DNA of 36,374 nt from Actinomycetes bacterium. GTDB taxonomy: Bacteria; Actinomycetota; Acidimicrobiia; Acidimicrobiales; JAMCPL01. Location of the stretch: assembly GCA_021846515.1 (NCBI GenBank), contig JAJZWU010000020.1, positions 1-36,374 of the forward strand, read 5' to 3'. A model generated the notes under the pieces. The model worked only from the letters and a program-made list of their open reading frames with translations. It did no database searches and was not told the origin of the DNA. Shown here in pieces: positions 23,590-31,353 of this stretch (position 1 is its first letter; each line of letters starts with the position of its first letter). A program made the position numbers and the translations under genes.

Positions 23590-24860
23590 TAGCCTACCTG
23601 CACCCGGCCTTCTTCATTGTCATTCTTCGACTTACGCAATATATCTCGTACCTGAGACACATCCTTATCTCCCCTACCTGATAGAGTAATCAGAACAGTA
23701 GAGCCAAATGGAATTACTTTACCGGCTTCCCGGATAACCCAGGCTACTGCATGTGCTGATTCAAGAGCAGGAATAATACCCTCCAACTCGGACAATTGAC
23801 AGAAAGCTTTTACCACCTCATCATCGTTGGCAGACTCATAGCGTGCTCTTCCGACTGATGCAAGATAAGCGTGCTCTGGTCCAATCCCCGGATAGTCCAG
23901 TCCTGCTGAAATAGACTTGGCTTCTAGTATCTGGCCAGTATCGTCCTGCAATAAATTAGATAGCATACCGTGGAGAATACCGGGAGTACCGTGAGTGATA
24001 GCGGCGCCACCTGCTGCCTCCACTCCTACCAGGTTGGATGACGTGTCAGTAAAGCCAGCAAAGGTTCCGGCTGCATTAGAACCTCCTCCGACACATGCAA
24101 CAACCCAATCAGGATCCTGACCACCCAGTAACTGCCGACACTGATCACGCGCCTCGTCACCAACCACACGCTGTAACTCTCTGACTATCCAGGGGTAAGG
24201 ATGAGGCCCCATAACTGAGCCGACACAGTAATGCGTAGTCTCGCAAGTAGACACCCACTCTCTTAATGCCTCATTGACAGCGTCTTTCAGGGTCTTGCTG
24301 CCGCTCTTCACAGCAACCACGTTGGCGCCGAGCAGCTCCATGCGGAAGACATTAAGCTCTTGGCGTAACGTATCCACCTCACCCATAAATACAGTGCATT
24401 CCATTCCCATGAATGCAGCTGCGGTTGCGGTAGCTACGCCATGTTGTCCGGCGCCAGTCTCTGCAATAAGGCGATTCTTCCCCATACGGCGGGCCAGCAA
24501 TGCTTGACCGGTAACATTATTGATCTTATGGGACCCCGTATGAGCAAGGTCCTCTCTCTTCAATAGCACTCTCACGCCAATTCGTTCAGAGAGCCGTCCA
24601 CATTCAGTCACGGGGGTAGGGCGTCCACCATAAGATCTCAGAATAGAATCTAGCTGGTTATGGAAATCATCATCTGCCCACGCCAAGCGGAACTCATTCT
24701 CAAGCTCCAGGCATGCAGCCATAAGCGGCTCCGGAACATATCTACCACCATACTCACCATACCTTCCTGTCCTTCCGGGGTCACCCATTACATCAAGCTG
24801 ACTATGAATATTACCAGGGCTGCCGGAGTAGGTGTCGGCCACGGAACTAGTCTCCCTCAT
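23589..24860 (-). CDS. trpB: tryptophan synthase beta chain
   Basis: A 423-residue PLP enzyme joining indole and serine to give tryptophan. GRYGEYGGRYVPEPL begins the conserved part at about residue 32. The PLP lysine is Lys112 in KREDLAHTGSHKINN, followed by ETGAGQHGVATATAAA, the phosphate loop GGGSNAAGTF, and LSGRGDKD near the C-terminus. The gene starts at ATG 24860 inside the trpF coding end (14-bp overlap). A GTG six codons later with GGGAG upstream is possible. About 30 extra N-terminal residues are rich in Ser/Asp and look unstructured. Confidence 0.95.
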   Translation of the reverse strand: MRETSSVADTYSGSPGNIHSQLDVMGDPGRTGRYGEYGGRYVPEPLMAACLELENEFRLAWADDDFHNQLDSILRSYGGRPTPVTECGRLSERIGVRVLLKREDLAHTGSHKINNVTGQALLARRMGKNRLIAETGAGQHGVATATAAAFMGMECTVFMGEVDTLRQELNVFRMELLGANVVAVKSGSKTLKDAVNEALREWVSTCETTHYCVGSVMGPHPYPWIVRELQRVVGDEARDQCRQLLGGQDPDWVVACVGGGSNAAGTFAGFTDTSSNLVGVEAAGGAAITHGTPGILHGMLSNLLQDDTGQILEAKSISAGLDYPGIGPEHAYLASVGRARYESANDDEVVKAFCQLSELEGIIPALESAHAVAWVIREAGKVIPFGSTVLITLSGRGDKDVSQVRDILRKSKNDNEEGRVQVG

Positions 24861-25653
24861 AGTCTTCTTCCCAATCGAAAATCATGCTGGATCCCTTCTT
24901 GTCCGTAGCCGTATAATCATCGTCATATACTATATTGTCGTCGTCATTGTACACTGTATCCTCTGCAGCACGCTCTGGGCCGCCGTCGGAGATGGTATCG
25001 TCAAAGTCTACCTCAGTGAGTGCCCTATGGCCATTCCCATAGTAGTAACCACTCTCCTCTGCTCTGGCAGCTCGTATAAAGCTACGAACTTTGCTTGGAT
25101 CCTTACGACCGGGTCTGGACTCTACGCCGCTGGAAACGTCGACTCCAAACGGATGGAAGTGGTCAATAGCGGCTGCTACATTGGATGGATCGAGACCACC
25201 GGCAAGTATTACCCTGTCTGTGTCGGCAAGGTCTTCAGCCAACTGCCAATCAAAGACCTGACCAGAACCGGGAGAGTGAGAATCGATCATAACAAAGTCG
25301 ACACCATACTCCTCCCACCTGGCAATGTTGTCATGACCGGCAGGAAATGCCTTTATGGACACAGGTACCCGCTCTGCCACATACCTGCATGTGTCCATGC
25401 TTTCATTCCCGTGGAGTTGGGCAGCTTGAAGCCCCGTCTCATTGATAATCTGCACGATACGGGTAGCTGACTCATCGCGAAATACACCTACAGTCAATAT
25501 CTCATGCGGCAATCTATCTACTATCTTCGCAACAGCACGAACTGCCATCTGGCGCGACGAGGGGGCAAATACAAAGCCAAGAGCATCCGCGCCAAGTCCT
25601 ATTGCCATCAGTGCATCCGACTCGCTGGTAATTCCACAAATCTTTACAAACAT
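24847..25653 (-). CDS. trpF: phosphoribosylanthranilate isomerase with acidic C-terminal tail
   Basis: A 268-residue protein. Residues 1-200 are a complete TrpF TIM barrel converting phosphoribosylanthranilate to CdRP: FVKICGITSESDAL with the catalytic Cys, GFVFAPSSRQ, LHGNE, the Asp-containing MIDSHSPGSG, and ILAGGLDPSNV with DVSSGVES. The family normally ends near there; here about 65 further residues form a strongly acidic Asp/Glu/Tyr-rich tail (for example YNDDDNIVYDDDYTATD and IFDWEEDYEGD). The tail runs into the trpB start. TATACT ends 5 nt before the ATG at 25653, so trpF probably has its own leaderless promoter within the cluster. Confidence 0.93.
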   Translation of the reverse strand: MFVKICGITSESDALMAIGLGADALGFVFAPSSRQMAVRAVAKIVDRLPHEILTVGVFRDESATRIVQIINETGLQAAQLHGNESMDTCRYVAERVPVSIKAFPAGHDNIARWEEYGVDFVMIDSHSPGSGQVFDWQLAEDLADTDRVILAGGLDPSNVAAAIDHFHPFGVDVSSGVESRPGRKDPSKVRSFIRAARAEESGYYYGNGHRALTEVDFDDTISDGGPERAAEDTVYNDDDNIVYDDDYTATDKKGSSMIFDWEEDYEGD

Positions 25654-25658
25654 AATTC

Positions 25659-25664
25659 AGTATA
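25659..25664 (-). promoter_or_regulatory. -10 box of internal trpF promoter
   Basis: TATACT on the minus strand ends 5 nt before the trpF ATG in the 61-bp gap after trpC. It would allow trpFBA to be expressed separately from trpE-ygfZ-trpC. Confidence 0.55.
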
Positions 25665-25714
25665 CCGGAACCGAGCTACCGGCTCTGTCCGGGTAGTGCG
25701 TTCGCCATGCTCTG

Positions 25715-26530
25715 CTAAAATGCCCTTCTGCCAATCCTGTGTCCACTCAACATCCTTACCGTTGCCTTCCTGTCATCAGATCTTACCAAGTATTCCCCTA
25801 CCAGAATTGCATCATAACCGGCATCGGCAAGTCGCTTCGCATCATCGGGAGATGTAATACCCGATTCGGCAACTGCAACACAAGCAGAAGGTATGTCCTT
25901 GGCTGTCTCTACGGCAAGATCCGGATTCACCTCGAATGAATGGAGGTCACGTTGATTGACGCCTATCATGCTTGCGCCACTATTGAGGGCCATCTCCAGT
26001 TGGCTGCGGTCATGCACCTCTACAAGCGCACTCATCTTGAGATCCCGGGCAATCGAAATGAATTCTTTCAGCTCCTGGGAAGAAAGGGCAGCCACAATCA
26101 ATAGGATGGCATCTGCTCCCATGATCCTCGATTCCACTACATCAGCTGCACTGACTGTAAAGTCCTTTCTAAGTACCGGCAACATAGAGTGCAACTTGAC
26201 TTCGGCCAGATCCTCAGGCGATCCTCCAAAAAACTCATAATCAGTCAGAACCGATATCGCCACCGCTCCTCCGGCTTCGTAGGAACGGGCGGTAGCGGCA
26301 ATGTCTATACTCTTATCCAGCAAACCCTTTGACGGTGATTTGCGTTTTACTTCGGCAATAACACCGATACCTCTTGAAGTCTTTATGCAATTCAGCCAGC
26401 CATCAAACGGTCTGGGTAGGGCGGATTTGGATGCCCGCTCAAAAAGTGCATCAATGTCTACAGCCCTGGAAGAAGCAGCCCTACGATGAGCGTCGATTAT
26501 ACGAGAGAGGTAGGTACCTTCCGGAATCAT
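25715..26530 (-). CDS. trpC: indole-3-glycerol phosphate synthase
   Basis: A 271-residue TIM-barrel enzyme closing the indole ring of CdRP. IGVIAEVKRKSPSKG (catalytic Glu and Lys, substrate loop), AISVLTDYEFFGGSPEDL, LPVLRKDF (catalytic Lys), ALVEVHD, GVNQRDL and VAESGI with AILVGEYLVRS are all present and in order. Length is normal for the unfused enzyme. GGAGG sits 7 nt before the ATG at 26530, and the ygfZ-like stop is 16 bp upstream, so this gene is operon-internal and uses a Shine-Dalgarno sequence. Confidence 0.95.
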   Translation of the reverse strand: MIPEGTYLSRIIDAHRRAASSRAVDIDALFERASKSALPRPFDGWLNCIKTSRGIGVIAEVKRKSPSKGLLDKSIDIAATARSYEAGGAVAISVLTDYEFFGGSPEDLAEVKLHSMLPVLRKDFTVSAADVVESRIMGADAILLIVAALSSQELKEFISIARDLKMSALVEVHDRSQLEMALNSGASMIGVNQRDLHSFEVNPDLAVETAKDIPSACVAVAESGITSPDDAKRLADAGYDAILVGEYLVRSDDRKATVRMLSGHRIGRRAF

Positions 26531-26546
26531 TCAATGGCCTCCGGTA

Positions 26547-27695
26547 TCATTGTGCAACCTCAAATACCTTTCCCAGTAACTCCGATGTGTTCCGCCCAAG
26601 GCCGGTGAATCCAACCGTGGATGTACTCACGTCATCGTCTCCGGCAGTATTCTTGGAAGTATCACGATCTCCAGAAGCGTCAAGCAACTCGACAATATCA
26701 CCTGTATTTATCTTTCTGGGTACATATCCCATACATACATAAGCACGGGATCCGGGCGATCGGACAGCGGAGGTGATCGCACTCAAATCAAGTATATCTA
26801 TTGGGGCAACACTGTCACGCTCTACAAGGCGACATAACCTCTTCGGTACATTACTTCCCCTGGAATCGATACGTTCTACGAGTTCCTGCCCCACATAGCA
26901 CCCCTTTCCGAAACTAACAGCTCTATCCAGAATAGACGTGTAAGCAGGAATTGTATTTGAGTCGATCTCCCTTCCCATCGCCGGTATGCCCGATTCTATC
27001 CTCAGCACTTCGGTAAGCACCTCGGAAGTATCTGGAGGATATTCGGGTATGTCCCCCACTAGAGGGTCCATGGCAGACAGATCATTACCCAGCAGATCAT
27101 ATCCAGCCAGACCAGGCCATAAAACAGGTAGAGCTACCACTCCATGATCCATTACCTGTAACTCACCCGGATCAGTTGCCGCATCGCCGGTAGGGAGTGC
27201 ATCAACCTGCAATTTACCCGGATCAGCACTACTTTGATCAGTGCCTCCCATGCCAAGCGCAACACCGGACAGTGCACCGCGCACAGCCACACAAACATAA
27301 TCCAGTAGCTCTATAGTGACCTTTGTACGAATTTTGAATTTGTTCAGCCTCTCCGCCACTACGTTTCCCCAGCCATAGTCGGTATCGACCAGAAGATAAT
27401 CATCTGACAGCTTGGATACGCGCACCAGTGCAACTACCCGACTATCTGGTCGCAATAAAAAAGAATACGTGCTCCTACCCTCTGGTAGCGAAGAGATGTC
27501 CTGGGTCATCTGCCCCTGCAAGAATTTGGCAGAATCCGGCCCAGTCACAGAGACCACATCACGCTTAATAGCTATCCTGCCACAACCTTCGCGCAAATTG
27601 GTATAGGCTTCCAGCAGCAGATCCTGGTAGTTACTTGAGATCATAATTGGAGTTGGATACACATTACCACTATTTAATTCTATCGTAAGATACAC
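26547..27695 (-). CDS. ygfZ: YgfZ/GcvT-like folate-binding protein
   Basis: A 382-residue (or 365) tetrahydrofolate-binding protein of the YgfZ/COG0354 family, which helps maintain or repair iron-sulfur clusters. VSVTGPDSAKFLQGQMTQDI starts the recognisable fold and GKGCYVGQELVERIDSRG carries the family signature K-G-C-Y-x-G-Q-E with the reactive cysteine. Residues about 150-180 form an insert containing two copies of DPG(K/E)LQV. The GTG at 27695 is the first start after trpE (18 bp after its stop), but the ATG at 27644 (MISSNYQDLLLEAY) fits the family better; the choice is open. It sits unusually inside a trp cluster. Confidence 0.88.
   Translation of the reverse strand: MYLTIELNSGNVYPTPIMISSNYQDLLLEAYTNLREGCGRIAIKRDVVSVTGPDSAKFLQGQMTQDISSLPEGRSTYSFLLRPDSRVVALVRVSKLSDDYLLVDTDYGWGNVVAERLNKFKIRTKVTIELLDYVCVAVRGALSGVALGMGGTDQSSADPGKLQVDALPTGDAATDPGELQVMDHGVVALPVLWPGLAGYDLLGNDLSAMDPLVGDIPEYPPDTSEVLTEVLRIESGIPAMGREIDSNTIPAYTSILDRAVSFGKGCYVGQELVERIDSRGSNVPKRLCRLVERDSVAPIDILDLSAITSAVRSPGSRAYVCMGYVPRKINTGDIVELLDASGDRDTSKNTAGDDDVSTSTVGFTGLGRNTSELLGKVFEVAQ
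27157..27229. repeat. imperfect tandem copy inside the ygfZ-like gene
   Basis: ACCTGTAACTCACCCGGATC (from about 27156) and ACCTGCAATTTACCCGGATC (from about 27211) are diverged copies about 55 bp apart, encoding the two DPG(K/E)LQV words of the inserted segment. This indicates that the insert grew by local duplication. Confidence 0.6.
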
Positions 27696-27713
27696 CCGGG
27701 CAAACTCGACCTT

Positions 27714-29252
27714 TTAGCCGGCGTTGTGGGCAGTACCGCGAGCAAGGCTAATCGCTTTCAATAACGATGATGCTTTTTGAAAACACTCCCTGTCTTCCAT
27801 CTCAGGATCACTATCGGCTACGACTCCGGCGCCGGCCTGTATATGGGCTACCCCATTTGCAGTAACAACCATTGTCCGGATTGCGATAGCAGTATCAAGG
27901 TTTCCGCAAAAGTCCATATAGCCTACCAAACCACCATAGACTCCCCGTTTGGTCACTTCCAGCTCATCTATTATCTGCATGGCGCGTACCTTTGGAGCAC
28001 CGGAAAGCGTCCCGGCGGGAAAGGTAGCGCGGATTACATCTACAGGAGTTTTGCCCACCCGCAACTTCCCTGATACTTGGGAGGTAAGGTGCATAACATG
28101 GCTATATCGCTCCACTGTCATCAACTCATCTACTTTTTCGGAGCCAAACTCGACTACCTTGCCTACATCGTTTCTGGCCAGATCTACCAGCATTATATGT
28201 TCTGCCACTTCCTTGGGATGCTCAACCAACTCTGCTTCAAGTTGCTCGTCTTCTCTTTCACTTGAGCCTCGCTTCCTTGTACCGGCTATCGGCCGTGAAA
28301 TGACCACACCGTCTCGCAGTCTTACAAGAGGTTCAGGCGAGGCACCGGCAATCGTGCACTCTTCGGTACGCAGAAAATACAGATATGGGCTCGGGTTAAT
28401 CAGGCGCAGTACCCTATATACGTGAAAGGGATCTACACCTATATCTTTCAAATTCACATCAAATCTCTGGGAAGGTACGACCTGGAATATATCTCCTACA
28501 TAGATATACTCACGGGCAGCCTCGACACCCAAACAATACTGCTCAGAACTTATAGTCCTGGTAAAGCTGGGAAGCTCCCCTGCACTGTCATCTATGGAAA
28601 GGGAATCAAGCTCCAGCGAACCGGTTAAATCTCTCTCCATTGCATCAAGACCACTAAGTGCATCGTCGTATATAGCACGAAGGTCGTCGGAATCGCCTGC
28701 CCGGTTTCTATCACCTATATAGACATTTACAAGCAGCACCGCTCGTTGCCTCCAGTGGTCGAATGCGCAAAGCTCACCTATTACCCAGAACAGTGCATCA
28801 GGTAGTTTCAAATCGTCATTGGGAATATTCTCAAGATGCTCTATCTCGCGAACCACATCATAACCCAGATAACCAACCAGGCCACTGTGAAGCGGTGGTA
28901 GTGATGACGCTACAGGGGAAGTAAAATAAGAAATTATTGAATCTATTGCTGCCAATATGCCGTTACTGAATGTCTCTTTAACAGAGGAAGGCAGAGACAG
29001 GTCTCCCTCGATGACCACATGCCCGCCGGATGACTTTACCGTACATAGCGGATTCCTGCCTATAAAAGAGTACCTACCCCAACGTTCATTTGATTCAACA
29101 GATTCAAGAAGGAACCCAGGTCGACCACCTACAAGTTTGGAAAAAGCACCGACTGGAGTAACCGTATCGGCTACTACCTCACGCCATACCGGTACTATAG
29201 GTTGCTTACCGGCCAACACCAAGAAATCATCGTAACCGAGCTGAGTGATCAT
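27714..29252 (-). CDS. trpE: anthranilate synthase component I
   Basis: A 512-residue chorismate-utilising enzyme making anthranilate. The N-terminal feedback site for tryptophan is visible as FLLESVESNERWGRYSFIG. The catalytic part has VVPSQRFDV, LRLINPSPYLYFLRTEE, IAGASPEPLVRLRDG with ISRPIAGTRKRG, VDLARNDVGKV, and FPAGTLSGAPKVRAMQIIDELE with AGAGVVADSDPEME. No glutaminase (TrpG) domain is fused and none is encoded in the window. The start ATG at 29252 is leaderless (TATACA ending 6 nt upstream), leaving no room for a leader peptide. The catalytic residues separating TrpE from isochorismate synthase are consistent with anthranilate synthase. Confidence 0.95.
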   Translation of the reverse strand: MITQLGYDDFLVLAGKQPIVPVWREVVADTVTPVGAFSKLVGGRPGFLLESVESNERWGRYSFIGRNPLCTVKSSGGHVVIEGDLSLPSSVKETFSNGILAAIDSIISYFTSPVASSLPPLHSGLVGYLGYDVVREIEHLENIPNDDLKLPDALFWVIGELCAFDHWRQRAVLLVNVYIGDRNRAGDSDDLRAIYDDALSGLDAMERDLTGSLELDSLSIDDSAGELPSFTRTISSEQYCLGVEAAREYIYVGDIFQVVPSQRFDVNLKDIGVDPFHVYRVLRLINPSPYLYFLRTEECTIAGASPEPLVRLRDGVVISRPIAGTRKRGSSEREDEQLEAELVEHPKEVAEHIMLVDLARNDVGKVVEFGSEKVDELMTVERYSHVMHLTSQVSGKLRVGKTPVDVIRATFPAGTLSGAPKVRAMQIIDELEVTKRGVYGGLVGYMDFCGNLDTAIAIRTMVVTANGVAHIQAGAGVVADSDPEMEDRECFQKASSLLKAISLARGTAHNAG

Positions 29253-29258
29253 GAGCCG

Positions 29259-29264
29259 TGTATA
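29259..29264 (-). promoter_or_regulatory. -10 box of trp operon promoter
   Basis: TATACA on the minus strand ends 6 nt (CGGCTC) before the trpE ATG. Transcription would start at the start codon, so classical leader-peptide attenuation is not possible from this promoter. Confidence 0.6.
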
Positions 29265-29341
29265 ACAATACGCGAGCTGGATCTACGAAGGCTGCTCATA
29301 TCTAAGTTGATTGCTCCGGTTGGATAGGTGTTGCTGATTCG

Positions 29342-30193
29342 TTACGCATCTCTCCTTACAGTTAATACTATTCCGGCTCCAAGTGCAACTACAGCGTAAA
29401 TGCATAGTATGGCGAATCCCACCCATGGAGAGAACATATGACTAAAGGCCACGGAATTGGCTCCACTGGTATTGGACAGAAGTACAATTCCTATATTTGC
29501 CGGCAGGTACTTACCAATTGCGTTTATATAGGAGGTGGGTAATGCCTGAAGTATCAGCGGAAGAATAAGCAGTATCGTGACAAATATCGTTATTGCAGCA
29601 GCCGTATGACGCACTATGACTCCTATCCCAAGCGCAAGAAGCCCCAGCACTGCCAGGTACAACCCACCGGCCACTACCGCACGCAAGGCTCCCGGCGTAG
29701 CAAGGGTGGCGTACGGGGCAGAACCAGAGAGTATTGCCTGGCCTATAAAGAATGAGACAAAACAGGTGACCTCGCTTGCAACCAGCGCAACCAATCCAAA
29801 GACGATTACCTTGGCAACTACAACCAGATGGCGGCGGGGAACCGCACTAAATGTAGAGAATATAGTGCCTGTCGCATACTCCGCAGTAATAGATAATGCA
29901 CCGAGCACGCCTATTGCAAGCTGCGCCAAGAGTACCCCGCTAAGGCTAATCCTGGTAGGATCAAACGACGCCGCACTCAGCCCTATATGATGTCGCTGGA
30001 AGTGTGATGCTTTTGCAGCAGATACCAGCGCACCTATTCCAACACCCAATACAGCCAGTGCCAAAAGACTCCAGAGGGTTGAGCGAAGTGTTCTTAGCTT
30101 CACCCATTCAGATCGCATTGTGCTTATAATATCGTAGCGACTGACAGCACTGGGGCGGATCGCAACTGCGTTCTCTGCGGTGGTTGCACTCAT
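29342..30193 (-). CDS. ABC-2 type transporter permease
   Basis: A 283-residue membrane protein with six predicted transmembrane segments: one near 32-52, then pairs between about 90 and 250, and a final one at about 255-278. The N-terminal cytoplasmic stretch MRSEWVKLRTLRSTLWSLL is typical of ABC-2 permeases. It lies 43 bp after the ATPase gene and both must form one exporter. GGGAG sits 7 nt before the ATG at 30193. The substrate is unknown; the operon context with a radical SAM enzyme suggests export of its product, or immunity to it, but this is inference. Confidence 0.85.
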   Translation of the reverse strand: MSATTAENAVAIRPSAVSRYDIISTMRSEWVKLRTLRSTLWSLLALAVLGVGIGALVSAAKASHFQRHHIGLSAASFDPTRISLSGVLLAQLAIGVLGALSITAEYATGTIFSTFSAVPRRHLVVVAKVIVFGLVALVASEVTCFVSFFIGQAILSGSAPYATLATPGALRAVVAGGLYLAVLGLLALGIGVIVRHTAAAITIFVTILLILPLILQALPTSYINAIGKYLPANIGIVLLSNTSGANSVAFSHMFSPWVGFAILCIYAVVALGAGIVLTVRRDA

Positions 30194-30236
30194 TGGCCAT
30201 CTCCCATTACTGTATTATTGTCTGTAATCGTTACAC

Positions 30237-31331
30237 TCACCGGTCGTCTCCCGCTCCACTTTCCGCCTGGGCACTGCCATTGGAACCCATTCCCACACTG
30301 CCTTCCTTGATACTGCCTCTATCGACGGCATCTCCCTGATTCGGATTTGCTACGTTGGCTGTCACCAGCGAGCGATTAACAGAACTCATATCGTTAGGCA
30401 ATGTATTGTCATAGGTATGCGAGTTGGCCAACTTGCCGGAATACGTAACCGCTCCGCTGGTAAGATCCATAAACGCCTTTTCCAGAGAATCGGTCACCTG
30501 GCTGAGTTCATGCAAGGGAATACCAATGCTATAGGCAATCTCTCCTACTTCCTCGATAGATATGCCCCCAACCACTATCTTTCCGGCAGATACATCGTGT
30601 ATTTCCGCTCCAGTCTCTTGGAGAGCTTTATTAAGCTGATCGATACGGGGGGTACGGACCACCACCCTCTTTGAGCTATTATCCGAAATAAACTGAGCCA
30701 TAGGAGCGTCAGCAATGAGATGACCCTTACCTATGACAACTACATGATCCGCTGTAAGCGCCATCTCACTCATAAGATGGCTTGATACAAAGATTGTTCT
30801 CCCCTCTCCTGCCAATCCTTTTAGAAGATTACGTACCCAGAGAATGCCCTCCGGATCCAGCCCGTTTACCGGTTCATCAAGGATTAATATCTCTGGATCA
30901 CCCAGCAATGCGGCAGCAATGCCAAGCCGTTGAGACATCCCAAGAGAGAACTTGCCCGCCCTTTTATTCGCCACTTCCCCCAGCCCTACTATATCCAAGA
31001 CCTGACGGACACGCGACGAAGAGAATTTGTTTGCATATGCCAATGCCAGCAAGTGGTTGTAAGCTGTACGACCTGGGTGGATTGCACGAGCCTCCAACAG
31101 TGCACCAACAGTACTAAGCGGATTGGGTAACTCTTGATACCTGCGGCCATTGATCAACGCTACTCCAGAATCAGGATAGTCAAGACCCATAATCAGCCGC
31201 ATAGTAGTCGATTTACCAGAACCATTCGGACCCAGAAACCCGGTTACAGTGCCTGGCTTTACCTGAAACGATAAATCTTCTACCGCTATAGTTTCCCCGT
31301 ATCGCTTAGTGACTCGCTGAACTTCTATCAT
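30237..31331 (-). CDS. ABC-2 type transporter ATP-binding protein with long C-terminal tail
   Basis: A 364-residue ATPase. Residues 1-220 are a full nucleotide-binding domain: Walker A GPNGSGKSTTMR, signature FSLGMSQRLGIAAALLGDP, Walker B LILDEPVNGLDPEG and the switch VSSH. Residues 220-295 match the C-terminal region of drug/bacteriocin exporters. The last 70 residues (from about 295) are low-complexity Ser/Asn/Gly-rich, unusual for the family. The start is ATG 31331, with TAAGTT 8 nt upstream; a GTG at 31337 is the alternative. It lies 22 bp after the radical SAM gene stop, consistent with one operon, possibly with an additional internal promoter. Confidence 0.9.
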   Translation of the reverse strand: MIEVQRVTKRYGETIAVEDLSFQVKPGTVTGFLGPNGSGKSTTMRLIMGLDYPDSGVALINGRRYQELPNPLSTVGALLEARAIHPGRTAYNHLLALAYANKFSSSRVRQVLDIVGLGEVANKRAGKFSLGMSQRLGIAAALLGDPEILILDEPVNGLDPEGILWVRNLLKGLAGEGRTIFVSSHLMSEMALTADHVVVIGKGHLIADAPMAQFISDNSSKRVVVRTPRIDQLNKALQETGAEIHDVSAGKIVVGGISIEEVGEIAYSIGIPLHELSQVTDSLEKAFMDLTSGAVTYSGKLANSHTYDNTLPNDMSSVNRSLVTANVANPNQGDAVDRGSIKEGSVGMGSNGSAQAESGAGDDR

Positions 31332-31353
31332 CTCCACTCAACTTACAGCCCGT

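Noticed and set aside
29253-29341. trp leader peptide or T-box
   Set aside because: The 89-bp gap upstream of trpE is read from a promoter abutting the start codon and shows no Trp codon run or T-box core.
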